DNA of 64,000 nt, from contig NC_015703.1 of the NCBI RefSeq assembly GCF_000218895.1, positions 6,461,001 through 6,525,000 on the forward strand, given 5' to 3'. Shown here in pieces: positions 1-8,598 of the stretch. This DNA comes from Runella slithyformis DSM 19594 (GTDB lineage Bacteria > Bacteroidota > Bacteroidia > Cytophagales > Spirosomataceae). How positions within the stretch are numbered: position 1 is the stretch's first letter; each line of letters begins with the position of its first letter. The translations under genes and the position numbers were made by a program. Below the pieces are notes generated by a model. The model was not told the DNA's origin and made no database searches. It was given only the letters and a program-made list of their open reading frames with translations.

Positions 1-850
1 CGGGCAGAGCTACGGCGGAACGGTGCCGTGCATGATCCGCATCAAACCCAACGTGGCCGCCGGCGGAAACGCCAAGATCATGACTGCTCACGAAGGCTCT
101 AAATTCGGAATTGACATTCGTCAGCGGGAGGATATTTTACGCATTGTCAATCAATACGGTATCAACGTAGTAGGACTGCACCAACATACCGGCTCGGATA
201 TCAAGGAAGCCGATGCCTTTGTGCGCGCGGCCGACGTTATTTTCAGCTTTGCGGGCGATTTTCCCAACCTGCAAATCATCGACTTAGGCGGCGGATTTAA
301 GGTGGCGTACAAAGAAGGGGACCCTATCACCGATATGCCGGCGTTGGGTGCCAAACTCAGCGAAGCCTTTTTGAACCTCAGTGAAAAATTAGGCCGTAAA
401 CTTCAGTTGTGGTTTGAGCCGGGCAAATTTTTGGTGAGTGAAGCGGGAACCCTGCTGGTCAATGCCAACGTGGTTAAGCCCTCCCCCAACCGTACCTTTG
501 TGGGCGTCAATTCGGGGCTTAACCATTTGATTCGCCCGATGATGTACGACGCCTACCACCACATCGTCAATGTTTCCAATCCGGTGTCTGACCAACTCAA
601 CACCTACGACGTGGTCGGCTACATTTGCGAAACCGATACTTTTGCTACTGACCGTCCGCTCACGGAGGTTCGCGAGAATGATACCCTTGCCCTGCTCAAC
701 GCCGGCGCGTATGGCTTCACGATGAGCAGTCAGTACAACAGCCGCTTCCGGCCCGCGGAGGTGTTGATCTACCAAGGCAAGCCGCACATCATTCGCCAAC
801 GCGAAACGATGGAAGACATACTGAAAAATCAAGTACTTTTAGAGCTATAA
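1..850 (+). CDS. lysA: Diaminopimelate decarboxylase, 5' end outside the window
   Basis: PLP-dependent fold-type III decarboxylase converting meso-diaminopimelate to lysine. The reading frame is open from base 2 (GQSYGGTVPCMIRIKPNV), so the GTG at 23 is internal and the gene starts upstream of the window; roughly the first third is missing. Visible motifs are AGGNAKIMTAH...SKFGI, HQHTGSDI (the family's HIGSQ-like PLP loop), DLGGGF, EPGKFLVSEAG, CETDTFA (the Cys-containing substrate motif) and GAYGFTMSSQYNSRFRP near the C-terminus. It ends 24 bases before the YebC gene, suggesting co-transcription. Identity is secure because several signature blocks occur in the right order. Confidence 0.93.
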   Translation, partial: GQSYGGTVPCMIRIKPNVAAGGNAKIMTAHEGSKFGIDIRQREDILRIVNQYGINVVGLHQHTGSDIKEADAFVRAADVIFSFAGDFPNLQIIDLGGGFKVAYKEGDPITDMPALGAKLSEAFLNLSEKLGRKLQLWFEPGKFLVSEAGTLLVNANVVKPSPNRTFVGVNSGLNHLIRPMMYDAYHHIVNVSNPVSDQLNTYDVVGYICETDTFATDRPLTEVRENDTLALLNAGAYGFTMSSQYNSRFRPAEVLIYQGKPHIIRQRETMEDILKNQVLLEL

Positions 851-874
851 ATAATAAACATTTAGTCACTTACT

Positions 875-1588
875 ATGGGACGCGCATTTGAATACCGAAA
901 AGCCAGTAAATTAAAACGTTGGGGAATGATGGCGAAGGTCTTCACCCGTATCGGTAAAGACATCGTAATGGCCGTAAAATCCGGAGGCTCTGATCCGCAG
1001 AACAACTCCCGTTTGCGGGCCATTATCCAAAATGCCAAGGCCGCCAACATGCCCAAAGAAAACGTAGAACGGGCCATCAAGCGGGCAATATCCAAAGATC
1101 AGGAAGATTACAAAGAGATCGTATACGAAGGGAAAGGTCCGCACGGAATCGCCATTCTGATCGAGGCTACAACCGATAACACCAATCGTACCGTGGCCAA
1201 CGTGCGCAGTTATTTCAATAAATTGGGCGGCACCCTGGGCACGTCCGGTATGCTGGATTATTTGTTTGACCGCAAATGCCTATTCAAGATCGCCAACGAA
1301 GGCATTGACCTGGAGGAACTGGAATTTGAACTCATTGACCTGGGCGGCGACGAGGTGTTTTTGGACGATGAAACCAACGAAATCAATATCTACGGCGAAT
1401 TCTCCGCTTTCGGGGCTATCCAGAAGTTTCTGGAAGAAAAAGGCTACGAACTGAAAGGCGCGGAATTTACGCGTATTCCGACGGAATTGAAGGAACTGAC
1501 CGAAGAGCAAATTGCCGAAGTGGACAAACTCATTGAGCGTCTGGAAGAAGACGATGACGTGCAGAATGTCTATACCAATATGAAGTAA
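875..1588 (+). CDS. YebC/PmpR family (TACO1-like) regulatory protein
   Basis: 237 residues, the normal length for the YebC/TACO1 family. The N-terminus MGRAFEYRKASKLKRWGMMA is a family hallmark, followed by FTRIGKDI, DPQNNSRLR, AKAANMPKENVERAIKRA and YEGKGPHGIAILIEATTDN. Family members are cytoplasmic; they have been described both as DNA-binding regulators and as factors that help ribosomes through proline-rich stretches, so the exact role here is not settled by sequence. It starts 24 bases after lysA on the same strand and is followed at once by a strong hairpin. Confidence 0.93.
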   Translation: MGRAFEYRKASKLKRWGMMAKVFTRIGKDIVMAVKSGGSDPQNNSRLRAIIQNAKAANMPKENVERAIKRAISKDQEDYKEIVYEGKGPHGIAILIEATTDNTNRTVANVRSYFNKLGGTLGTSGMLDYLFDRKCLFKIANEGIDLEELEFELIDLGGDEVFLDDETNEINIYGEFSAFGAIQKFLEEKGYELKGAEFTRIPTELKELTEEQIAEVDKLIERLEEDDDVQNVYTNMK

Positions 1589-1593
1589 AAAGG

Positions 1594-1627
1594 CTGTGCA
1601 GCAGGGTTCTCAAACCCTGCTGCACAG
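1594..1627. repeat. Perfect 15-bp hairpin with CTCA loop (REP-like, possible terminator)
   Basis: CTGTGCAGCAGGGTT and its exact complement flank a CTCA loop, 6 bases after the yebC stop and between the convergent yebC and miaA genes. There is no T-run on either side, so it is not a textbook intrinsic terminator. The core GGGTT-CTCA-AACCC recurs at 12016 and 54199, which suggests a dispersed repeat family. Confidence 0.7.
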
Positions 1628-1673
1628 TATCACCACCTTCAAGCCCAACAGAGGCTTCAGCACCGAAAATCTT

Positions 1674-2606
1674 CTATTCCAACTCTGCCTTTATTGATTG
1701 AATATATGTGAGTATTCCTTCAAAGTCTTCGGCTCGGAATCCTTTAAAATTTCCCTGATGTTTAAACCACGTGATCTGCCGTTTGGCATATCGTCGGGAG
1801 TTACGTTTCAGGAGACGAACCATTTCTTCGTACGCATATTGACCGTCCAAATACTCAAATACTTCTTTGTACCCCACCGTTTGAAGAGCATTGTGCGAAC
1901 GATACGCTGCCAGCGACCGAGCTTCTTCTACAAGCCCGGCGGCAAGCATGGCATCCATGCGAAGGTCAATACGGCGGTATAATTCATCGCGATCACGTTC
2001 CAGAACGATCTGTAAAATTCGGAAAGGGCGTTGCGCGGGTTGGTGTTCCCGAAAGGAAGAATACGGTTTTCCCGTCAACAGACACACTTCCAGCGCCCGC
2101 ACCACGCGCTGGGTATTTTGGAGATCATTGGCAGCGCAATAAACGGGATCCAGGGCCTGCAACTGCGTTTGGAGCGCCGGCAGGCCTTCTGCTTCCAGAC
2201 GATGCATGAGCCCGGCGCGCAGTTCGGGCGGCGTTTCCGGCAGATCGTCCAGGCCTTCACAAACGGCTTTAATATACAGCCCGGAACCGCCCGTTAAAAT
2301 GACCGTATCATGCAGCTCAAAAAGACGCTCTAAGGTGGCTAACGCATCCCGCTCAAAAGCCCCGGCACTGTACAGCACCGCAATGGAATGTGAATTGATA
2401 AAATGATGGGGAACTCCCCGAAGTTCTTCCTCCGTGGGTTTGGCCGTTCCGATGGTCAGCTCGCGGTAAAACTGCCGCGAATCGGCAGACAGCACTTCGG
2501 TATTCAGGATTTGGGCCAATCGTACACAAAGTTCCGTTTTTCCGACGGCGGTAGGGCCCGCTATGACAATGAGAAGTTTTTGCAAAGGTTGGGTGGATCG
2601 CTTCAA
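1674..2606 (-). CDS. miaA: tRNA dimethylallyltransferase
   Basis: 310 residues, typical for MiaA, which adds a dimethylallyl group to A37 of tRNAs that read UNN codons. The P-loop AGPTAVGKTEL is near residue 16, followed by SADSRQFYRELTIGTAKP, GVPHHFI, LTGGSGLYIKA and, near the C-terminus, RRYAKRQITWFK. The ATG at 2606 overlaps the last codons of the upstream lipoprotein gene by 4 bases, so the two are probably translationally coupled. It converges on yebC. Confidence 0.95.
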   Translation of the reverse strand: MKRSTQPLQKLLIVIAGPTAVGKTELCVRLAQILNTEVLSADSRQFYRELTIGTAKPTEEELRGVPHHFINSHSIAVLYSAGAFERDALATLERLFELHDTVILTGGSGLYIKAVCEGLDDLPETPPELRAGLMHRLEAEGLPALQTQLQALDPVYCAANDLQNTQRVVRALEVCLLTGKPYSSFREHQPAQRPFRILQIVLERDRDELYRRIDLRMDAMLAAGLVEEARSLAAYRSHNALQTVGYKEVFEYLDGQYAYEEMVRLLKRNSRRYAKRQITWFKHQGNFKGFRAEDFEGILTYIQSIKAELE

Positions 2607-3055
2607 TTTTTCTTAAAAGTGCGGTCAATGGTTTCGCCGAAAAGCGTTTTTATGGAAAGACGCAGCGTGGTGTTGGTCAGTTCCACCACTTTGAAGCGCT
2701 GCTCATTATTGATGATGAGCTCCGTTTCATCGGCACTGAATGCCCACGTTCCTTTTTCATAAATCTGGGGGTCCTGCGTACGGCACTTGGTCTCGCCTTC
2801 GTTGATCTCATACGACTTATCGACCCGGTATACCGTATTGTCATCTCTGGTGCAGACCAGCGATTGATTGAACACTTCTTTTCCGTTAATCTTAGAGGAG
2901 GTCATCACCCAACTTTTCGAAGAGGTACCCGCCAAAAGTTCGGCTTTTGTCACTCCCGGAGTAGGCGTTGTACCATCATCACCGGTGGTTGTTCCGCATT
3001 GCGTCAACCCTGCTACAGCCATTACCGTTAAAACCCAAGCGGCAATATTTTTCAT
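2603..3055 (-). CDS. Putative lipoprotein, lipocalin-like
   Basis: 150 residues. The N-terminus MKNIAAWVLTVMAVAGLTQC has a hydrophobic core and a Cys at 20 that fits a loose Bacteroidota lipobox, followed by a Gly/Thr/Pro/Asp-rich linker. The remainder contains LLAGTSSKSWVMTSSKINGKEV, repeated beta-strand-like stretches, and a CRTQDPQIYEKGTWAFSADE block; this resembles the lipocalin-like domains common in Bacteroidota lipoproteins. Probably periplasmic or outer-membrane attached; the ligand is unknown. It overlaps miaA by 4 bases and is the likely first gene of that pair. Family assignment is by resemblance only. Confidence 0.7.
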   Translation of the reverse strand: MKNIAAWVLTVMAVAGLTQCGTTTGDDGTTPTPGVTKAELLAGTSSKSWVMTSSKINGKEVFNQSLVCTRDDNTVYRVDKSYEINEGETKCRTQDPQIYEKGTWAFSADETELIINNEQRFKVVELTNTTLRLSIKTLFGETIDRTFKKN

Positions 3056-3194
3056 ACGAATTCGGTCAAAATTTCAGGCTCAAAATAACACTTTTATTTT
3101 TAACCAAGCAATGATTCTTCCAAAGTAACCTCACAATGGGATCCGCATTCGATTGGTCGTAAATTTTCCCTAACTTTCGCAAAATCGAATCATT

Positions 3195-3872
3195 ATGGGA
3201 CTGTCTTCGCTTATCTTTTTCATTCTTACCCTGGGGTTGGGCGGAAGTTTGGGGTTTGGCATCTTTTATGTGCTGACCCAAAAACTCAACACCAACAAGC
3301 AGTTAGTGCATTCTTCCACCATTCTTCTCGAACGCATCGAAAAGGTCTTCAAAGTAGTGATGGCCGAAGGTTACTTTACCGAAATCTTTGATTATAAGGA
3401 CGATAAAACCTATTGGTATCTCATCAAAAACTCCAAAAAAGCCCTCATCATTGCCAAAGCGAAGGTGTTGGTAGGCTTTGATTTTGCCAAAATGCGCTAC
3501 CGTATCGACGAAAAAACCAATAAAATGGTGATCGAATACTTTCCCGAGCCCGAGGTCTTATCCATTGATACCGACTATAAATTTTACGACATCGAAAACG
3601 GCATCTGGAATCGCTTCAACCACGAAGATTACACCAATCTGCTCGTGGATGCCAAGCAGGCCATGAACGAAAAAGCCCTCACCGGCGACCTGCCGCGCAT
3701 TGCCAACAACCAAGTCCAGTTTATGATGTACCAATTGGCCGCCTCCATGGGTTGGAACGTCGACATGCAACTGCCTCCGGCCAATCAGCAAAAACTGGAA
3801 GAGTTTAAAAGCTACGAAGAAGTCAAAGCCGAGGTGAAGGAGTTGGGAGAAGGAAGCGTGGGTAAATTATGA
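3195..3872 (+). CDS. DUF4230 family membrane-anchored protein
   Basis: 225 residues. One strong transmembrane segment lies at about residues 5-27 (LIFFILTLGLGGSLGFGIFY), and the rest is soluble. The body (VFKVVMAEGYFTEIFDYKDD, SKKALIIAKAKVLVGFDFAKM, FPEPEVLSIDTDYKFYDIENG) matches what I know of DUF4230 proteins, whose function is unknown. It is transcribed divergently from the lipoprotein-miaA pair. The stop codon lies 2 bases before the repeat-rich DNA at 3875. Confidence 0.8.
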   Translation: MGLSSLIFFILTLGLGGSLGFGIFYVLTQKLNTNKQLVHSSTILLERIEKVFKVVMAEGYFTEIFDYKDDKTYWYLIKNSKKALIIAKAKVLVGFDFAKMRYRIDEKTNKMVIEYFPEPEVLSIDTDYKFYDIENGIWNRFNHEDYTNLLVDAKQAMNEKALTGDLPRIANNQVQFMMYQLAASMGWNVDMQLPPANQQKLEEFKSYEEVKAEVKELGEGSVGKL

Positions 3873-3874
3873 AT

Positions 3875-4084
3875 GTAAAACCGAAAAATAGTAAACCGCA
3901 AAACCGAAAACGGGTCCGCCCGCGCGGTGTAAAACTGCAAAATGGTAAACCGAGCAGTGAGAATGTTACCCCAAGATTAACATTCCTTTTGCGGTTTATC
4001 GGTTTATCAAGCCAAAGTCTGTATCCTCACTGACATCAATCGGTCATAAAATAAAGTCTGTGAAGACACAGACTTTGGCGTGAA
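3875..4084. repeat. Left repeat block of the orphan-gene cassette
   Basis: Two elements are visible. At 3875-3906 a 32-base run of GTAAACCG/CAAAACCG words matches, with about five mismatches, the reverse complement of 4930-4961. At 4016-4084 a 69-base segment recurs in direct orientation at 4818-4886, with nine mismatches and no gaps by hand alignment. Further GTAAACCG and TTTTGCGGTTTA words occur between them. Together they bracket the A+T-rich gene at 4123-4740. No transposase or target-site duplication is recognisable. Confidence 0.75.
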
Positions 4085-4122
4085 GTGCGAGTTTTCATCC
4101 TAACGCTATCACGAGTTCAATG

Positions 4123-4740
4123 TCATAACTTGAAGATTTTTCTGATTAGTTTAGAAGAATCATCATCAAACTTATAGGCAAGCCTAGCTTCAATGGTTTT
4201 TCGTGGTATTACTTCAAAGCACATTTCAGAATGATTGAATTCAATAGAAAAAGCCTCTTCATTCTCGTTAAAGAAACAAATTTGAAAGTCTGTTCTTAGC
4301 AAGAATCTATTTTCTTTTATGCATTTAAGATGTGTTTCTAAAAATACTCTGTCTTTTTCATCAATAATTTGGACAACCATTTCTCTACCATAAACCTCAA
4401 TACTTTTACAATTCAAAGGATGAGAGAAACTTCCTCGGTTTTCCTTAAAAAATTCGTGTTCATTCATATAATCAGCGGCTACACTATCAATATTAATTTG
4501 ATAGGCATCACCTGTACTGTAACTATCGAACCACGCGTAAGTAATCTTCAACGCTGAATCGTTACCTGCTTTCAAATAAGCATATAATCCAAGACTACTA
4601 ATAATAGCTTTGTCTTTGTTGAAAACATTAGGAGCATCAATGTTATACGTGTGTATCTGTAAAGGTTCTCTTGCTTTATCTACTAAATCTCTGAGTACCT
4701 CTAAAGAATCCTCTTTAAGCGTTTGGTCAATTAAAATCAT
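4123..4740 (-). CDS. Hypothetical protein in a repeat-bounded cassette
   Basis: 205 residues, not recognised. There is no signal peptide or transmembrane segment, so it is probably cytoplasmic. The sequence starts MILIDQTLKEDSLEVLRDLV and continues with alternating beta-like and charged stretches (ALKITYAWFDSYSTGDAYQI, MVVQIIDEKDRVFLETHLKC), ending in a basic KLIRKIFKL. Base composition is visibly more A+T-rich than its neighbours, with many AAA/TTT codons, and it sits between convergent DUF4230 and holA genes, flanked by related repeats. This suggests acquisition by transfer. Start and frame are clear; function is unknown. Confidence 0.7.
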   Translation of the reverse strand: MILIDQTLKEDSLEVLRDLVDKAREPLQIHTYNIDAPNVFNKDKAIISSLGLYAYLKAGNDSALKITYAWFDSYSTGDAYQINIDSVAADYMNEHEFFKENRGSFSHPLNCKSIEVYGREMVVQIIDEKDRVFLETHLKCIKENRFLLRTDFQICFFNENEEAFSIEFNHSEMCFEVIPRKTIEARLAYKFDDDSSKLIRKIFKL

Positions 4741-4817
4741 TGATTATTTTTGGTATATGAAGCTACATTGAAATGAGCGATATTTTTATATAAATCAATA
4801 AACTTTTGCCACTCAAG

Positions 4818-4961
4818 AGTCTGTGTCCCCACAGACGTCAAGCGTTCATAAAATAAATTCTGTGAAGACACCGAATTTGGCGTGAAAGTCTGTGGAGACA
4901 CAGACTTTGGCGAGAGAGATTTCCTTTTGCGGTTTTGCAGTTTATCATTTCTCGGTTTTGC
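4818..4961. repeat. Right repeat block of the orphan-gene cassette
   Basis: 4818-4886 is the direct-repeat partner of 4016-4084, followed at once by another AGTCTGTG...ACAGACTTTGGCG hairpin-like stretch. 4930-4961 (CGGTTTTGCAGTTTATCATT...) is the inverted partner of 3875-3906. The block ends about 20 bases before the holA stop, so the cassette exactly fills the space between two convergent genes. Confidence 0.75.
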
Positions 4962-4982
4962 GGTTACCCCACCAAAAGCCTC

Positions 4983-6005
4983 TCAATGCAATATCCTGAA
5001 TATCAATTCTTTCAAAATAGCTTCTTCGTTCACACTTCCTGATTCAATGCCTTTGGAGGCGTTATCGGCGCGGCGAATGGCTTTGATGACATTGACGACG
5101 TGCCCCAACGAATATTGACGGGCCGTGGAAAGATAGTCCTTCACAAAAAAAGGATTAACCCCCAGCACCGACGCCAGATTCCCCTCTGATTTGTCGGGGG
5201 TTCCGTGAACGATCAGCACCTTACTGAAAAAATTGTAGAGTATAATTAATACCTGCGGCAAAGGATTGTCTTTGGTGTTGGCCGCCAGGTAGTTAGCGAT
5301 GCGGTTGGATTTCAGAATATCCCGCTGCGTGAGTGCTTTTTGGAGTTCAAACACATTGTATTCTTTGCTGATGCCCACGTATTTCTCCACGATCGCCGCC
5401 GTAATTTCTTCACTCGCCGTGAGGTTGAGCAGTATCTTGTCTATCTCGCTCGTGATGCGCTTGAGGTCGTTTCCAATATTTTCGACCAACATTTGAATGG
5501 CTTTGATGCTGATTTTAGTCCCTAAGCTTCGGGCGTACTCCCCTACCCAATCGGGCAGTTTGTTGTCGTACATTTTTTTGCTCTGAATCATGGCCCCGTG
5601 CCTTTCAAAGACTTTTGGCAGCGATTTGCGCATGTCGAAATTGCCCTGAAAACACAGCACCAAAATCGTGGAAGCGGGCGGACGGGAAGCGTAATCTTCC
5701 AAAAATGCCGTTTTTTCTTTCGAATCAAAGCCGCTTATCTGCTGCGCTTCTTTGACCAATACCAATTGGCGCTCGGCCATGAACGGAAACCGTCGCGCGT
5801 AGTTGAGAATGGTGCCGATGTCGGTTTCTTTGCCAAACAATACAAACTGATTAAATCCTTTTTCAGCCTCCGGTACCGCGACTTTTTCGATGGCATCGGC
5901 CAAGAGATCAATATAGTAAGGCTCATCACCATGAATAAAGTAGAGCGGATGCAGCTTTTTTTGGCGAATATCTTTGAGGGCTTGCTCGGGCGTGAAAGTG
6001 GGCAT
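4983..6005 (-). CDS. holA: DNA polymerase III subunit delta
   Basis: Clamp-loader delta subunit, 340 residues from the ATG at 6005 (MPTFTPEQALKDIRQ). The frame stays open to an upstream ATG at 6086, but that extension is low-complexity and would run close to the preceding gene, so the internal start is preferred. The N-terminal block HPLYFIHGDEPYYIDLLADAIE is characteristic, followed by the FVLFGKE and MAERQLVLVKEAQ blocks of the AAA+ fold (delta lacks a working P-loop) and a C-terminal helical collar. The gene lies 90 bases downstream of the T9SS plug gene on the same strand. Confidence 0.92.
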   Translation of the reverse strand: MPTFTPEQALKDIRQKKLHPLYFIHGDEPYYIDLLADAIEKVAVPEAEKGFNQFVLFGKETDIGTILNYARRFPFMAERQLVLVKEAQQISGFDSKEKTAFLEDYASRPPASTILVLCFQGNFDMRKSLPKVFERHGAMIQSKKMYDNKLPDWVGEYARSLGTKISIKAIQMLVENIGNDLKRITSEIDKILLNLTASEEITAAIVEKYVGISKEYNVFELQKALTQRDILKSNRIANYLAANTKDNPLPQVLIILYNFFSKVLIVHGTPDKSEGNLASVLGVNPFFVKDYLSTARQYSLGHVVNVIKAIRRADNASKGIESGSVNEEAILKELIFRILH

Positions 6006-6094
6006 TGTTGGGGGAAACCAAAGGTCAAAAAGTGAAAAGGCAAACGGACAAAACGCAAAAATCGGGATTTGACGGGCAGAAATCAACCATTTCG

Positions 6095-7393
6095 TTATCT
6101 TCTACCAAATTCAACCAGTCGGTAGCCCACCAACTGATCGGCGCGGGCAGCGGGCGGACGGTGATAGACAAAGATCTCGTAGTCGTTGGCGGTATTGGAA
6201 AAACTGCCTTCAAACGACGTTTCATCCACTCTTCCGTCGTTCAGCACCGCATAATAATAGTAATTGGCCACGCCCTGTTTGATGTATATACTTGCTTCGT
6301 ATGCGTTACGCGCGGCGTTGTAGGTCATGCGGTTGGCGTCTTCGCGTTGCCAAAGGTTAAAGGCACCGCCTACGTATACCTCTGCGTTGGGATAGGGCGG
6401 GCTTTGCAGCGTAAACACCACGTTGATGTAGTCGGCCTCGTTGGTGCTGTTGGCCGCATCCTGATTCAGCACCACGTACTGTCCGTTTAAATCCTGCGCC
6501 TGAAAAGTAGCCCCGCCGCCCAACCGCGACGCGTCGGGGCGTAAATACGCAACGGTCCGATCGGGCAGCTGTTCTACTTCGCTCACACTCATGCCCGACG
6601 CCCGCGACAGGCGCGTGTCAAACCACCGAAATTCATTCCCGGCCAAGATATTATTGGACAGGTCAAAAGGGCGATATTCCAGCCGTTGGTCAAAAATCCG
6701 TACGTTGGTCGGGCGCAATTTGGTGATGACCTTATCCCAGCGAAAATTTTGGCGAATCACAATTTTCAGGTCTTCCGCCGGCGACAGTATCTCGTAGCCC
6801 CGGTATTCCAAGTCAAAATCTATTTGCTGATGCGTACGTTGTTCCGTAATGCCCGTCGAAAGACGCACCTGCGGAAAGATACTCACCCGAGCCTGATACA
6901 TCATAAAGCGGCGCGTCAGGACCAACTTGGCCGGACGCGTATCTTCATAGACCGCCAGGACATAATTGCCCGACAATTTCAATTTCGGAACTTCCAGCGT
7001 ATAATGAAAATACGGAATTTTGGTATTGAACGACGCCTGGTAATTGTTCACGGCGTAGTCGTTGTATTCATAGGTAAACTCAATATCGTTCAGATTGGAA
7101 GGCGTCCAGTCGGCATTGCAATGAAACACTTTGTACCGAAACGAACGAAAACGAGCCGTCAGATCATCAAATTCGGCAATGAGCGGCGTGTTCGCCTCCA
7201 GACTGACAATGGGCGGGTAGGTGGTGCGCGCGGGGTCCTGCAACTGATTGGGAGCCGGATAAATACCGACGGTCTTGATGTTGGTTTCGTACGTTTTGTC
7301 TTCGTAGCGAATCGCGGGAAATTTTTGGGCTAAGAGTCCGGCCGAACCGCTTACCCCCATGAACAGCAGAAACAAAGTCCGTTGGAGCATCAT
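6095..7393 (-). CDS. DUF5103 / type IX secretion plug protein
   Basis: 432 residues with a signal peptide (MMLQRTLFLLFMGVSGSAG, then LLAQ). The YEDKTYETNIKTVGIYP, FRYKVFHCNADWTPSNL, FTYEYNDYAVNNYQASFNT and YFHYTLEVPKLKLSGNYVLAVY blocks are typical of DUF5103. Members of this family include the Plug protein that caps the SprA translocon of the type IX secretion system, so the product is expected at the periplasmic face of the outer membrane. The C-terminal half contains a beta-sandwich with VYVGGAFNLWQREDANRM, which resembles carbohydrate-binding-like modules. Same strand as holA. The family is secure; the plug role is inferred from homologues. Confidence 0.85.
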   Translation of the reverse strand: MMLQRTLFLLFMGVSGSAGLLAQKFPAIRYEDKTYETNIKTVGIYPAPNQLQDPARTTYPPIVSLEANTPLIAEFDDLTARFRSFRYKVFHCNADWTPSNLNDIEFTYEYNDYAVNNYQASFNTKIPYFHYTLEVPKLKLSGNYVLAVYEDTRPAKLVLTRRFMMYQARVSIFPQVRLSTGITEQRTHQQIDFDLEYRGYEILSPAEDLKIVIRQNFRWDKVITKLRPTNVRIFDQRLEYRPFDLSNNILAGNEFRWFDTRLSRASGMSVSEVEQLPDRTVAYLRPDASRLGGGATFQAQDLNGQYVVLNQDAANSTNEADYINVVFTLQSPPYPNAEVYVGGAFNLWQREDANRMTYNAARNAYEASIYIKQGVANYYYYAVLNDGRVDETSFEGSFSNTANDYEIFVYHRPPAARADQLVGYRLVEFGRR

Positions 7394-7490
7394 ATAATCA
7401 TCGTCATTTAGGACTTAAAACTAACGTATGAGGCGCACATTTTATATTGGCAAACGCTTATATTAGCAAAAAATGTAACAACGTCTTTTC

Positions 7491-8516
7491 ATGCAACGCC
7501 GAAACTTCCTCCATGCTCTTGCCGCCACGGCTGCCGTTTCCTCCCCCGCTTTTTCAAAAAACAAACCCACTATCAAGCCTCCGCGCCTCAAAGCCGGCGA
7601 CACCATTGGGCTGGTCTGCCCCGCCGCGCCAGCTTACAGCAAGCAAACCGTTCAGGTGATCGTCGAATCCATGCAGGCACTGGGCTTTAAGGTCAAATTC
7701 GGCAAACATGTATGGGACCGCTACGGCTACCTGGCCGGTAAAGACGCCGACCGCGCCGCCGACCTCAACGAATTTTTCGCCGACGCTTCCGTACAGGGGA
7801 TTGTTTGCGTACACGGCGGGTGGGGCTGTGCGCGTTTACTGCCGTTGCTGGACTATGATACTATTCGCAAAAACCCCAAAGCAATCATCGGCTACTCCGA
7901 TATTACGGCCTTACTGTTAGGCATTTACAGTCAAACAGGTCTGATCACGTTTCACGGCCCTGAAGGTGCTGCGAGCTGGAATGAGTTTACAGTCAATTAC
8001 TTCCGTAAAGTACTGATGGAGGGCAAAGCCGTTTTTTATGAAAACCCCAAAATCGTGGGCGACAATCTGACGCAGGTAGCCGACCGTGTAGATACCCTTG
8101 GCTCGGGCAAAGCCCGCGGAAAATTATTGGGCGGCAACCTGACCGTTTTGAGCCACATGCTCGGTTCGCCGTACGTGCCGGATTGGAAAGGCGCGCTCTT
8201 TTTCTGCGAAGATGTGGACGAAGCCCCTTACCGCATGGATCGCATGATCACGCAGCTAAAACTCTGCGGCATTTTGGACGAGATCAACGGGTTTATTTTC
8301 GGTAAATGTACCGACTGTGAGCCGGGCAACGGAAGCTATGGCTCGCTCACGCTCGAAGACGTGTGGAATGACCACGTTCGTCCCTCTGAAAAACCGGCGT
8401 ACGCGGGAGCGATGATCGGGCATATTCGTCAAAAGTTCACCGTTCCCGTGGGGCTCGAAGCCGAAATGGACGCCGACGCCGGGACCATTCGCTTTCTGGA
8501 AAGTGCCGTGCTCTAA
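7491..8516 (+). CDS. LD-carboxypeptidase, peptidase family S66
   Basis: 341 residues. The N-terminus MQRRNFLHALAATAAVSSPAF looks like a Tat-type or short Sec signal, so the product is probably exported. The S66 pattern follows: LKAGDTIGLVCPAAP, the HGGWGCARLLPLLDYD block, the nucleophile-elbow IIGYSDITALL (the Ser), GGNLTVLSHMLGSPYVPDW, FCEDVDEAPYRMDRM (the family's catalytic Glu region) and GHIRQKFTVPVGLEAEMD (the His). The family trims tetrapeptide stems in murein recycling or, in MccF members, cleaves toxic peptides; murein is the likelier substrate. Followed 82 bases later by gldB. Confidence 0.9.
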   Translation: MQRRNFLHALAATAAVSSPAFSKNKPTIKPPRLKAGDTIGLVCPAAPAYSKQTVQVIVESMQALGFKVKFGKHVWDRYGYLAGKDADRAADLNEFFADASVQGIVCVHGGWGCARLLPLLDYDTIRKNPKAIIGYSDITALLLGIYSQTGLITFHGPEGAASWNEFTVNYFRKVLMEGKAVFYENPKIVGDNLTQVADRVDTLGSGKARGKLLGGNLTVLSHMLGSPYVPDWKGALFFCEDVDEAPYRMDRMITQLKLCGILDEINGFIFGKCTDCEPGNGSYGSLTLEDVWNDHVRPSEKPAYAGAMIGHIRQKFTVPVGLEAEMDADAGTIRFLESAVL

Positions 8517-8598
8517 AAAAGACGGCCCGTTAAAAAAACGCCAATCACAAACTTTTACCAATCCTTCTGCGTTTCAAGTAGGTCATTGCCTCTTTTTC

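Noticed and set aside
389-832. Long antisense ORF over lysA
   Set aside because: A shadow frame of a well-conserved gene, with no domain of its own; many similar antisense frames over parB, rpoN, htpG and the BNR gene were dropped for the same reason.
6005-6490. 161-codon plus-strand ORF over the T9SS plug gene
   Set aside because: Opposite strand to a recognised gene and composed of the reverse complement of conserved blocks.
8503-8598. N-terminal extension of GldB from the earlier in-frame start
   Set aside because: It overlaps the LD-carboxypeptidase gene and destroys the lipoprotein signal peptide.
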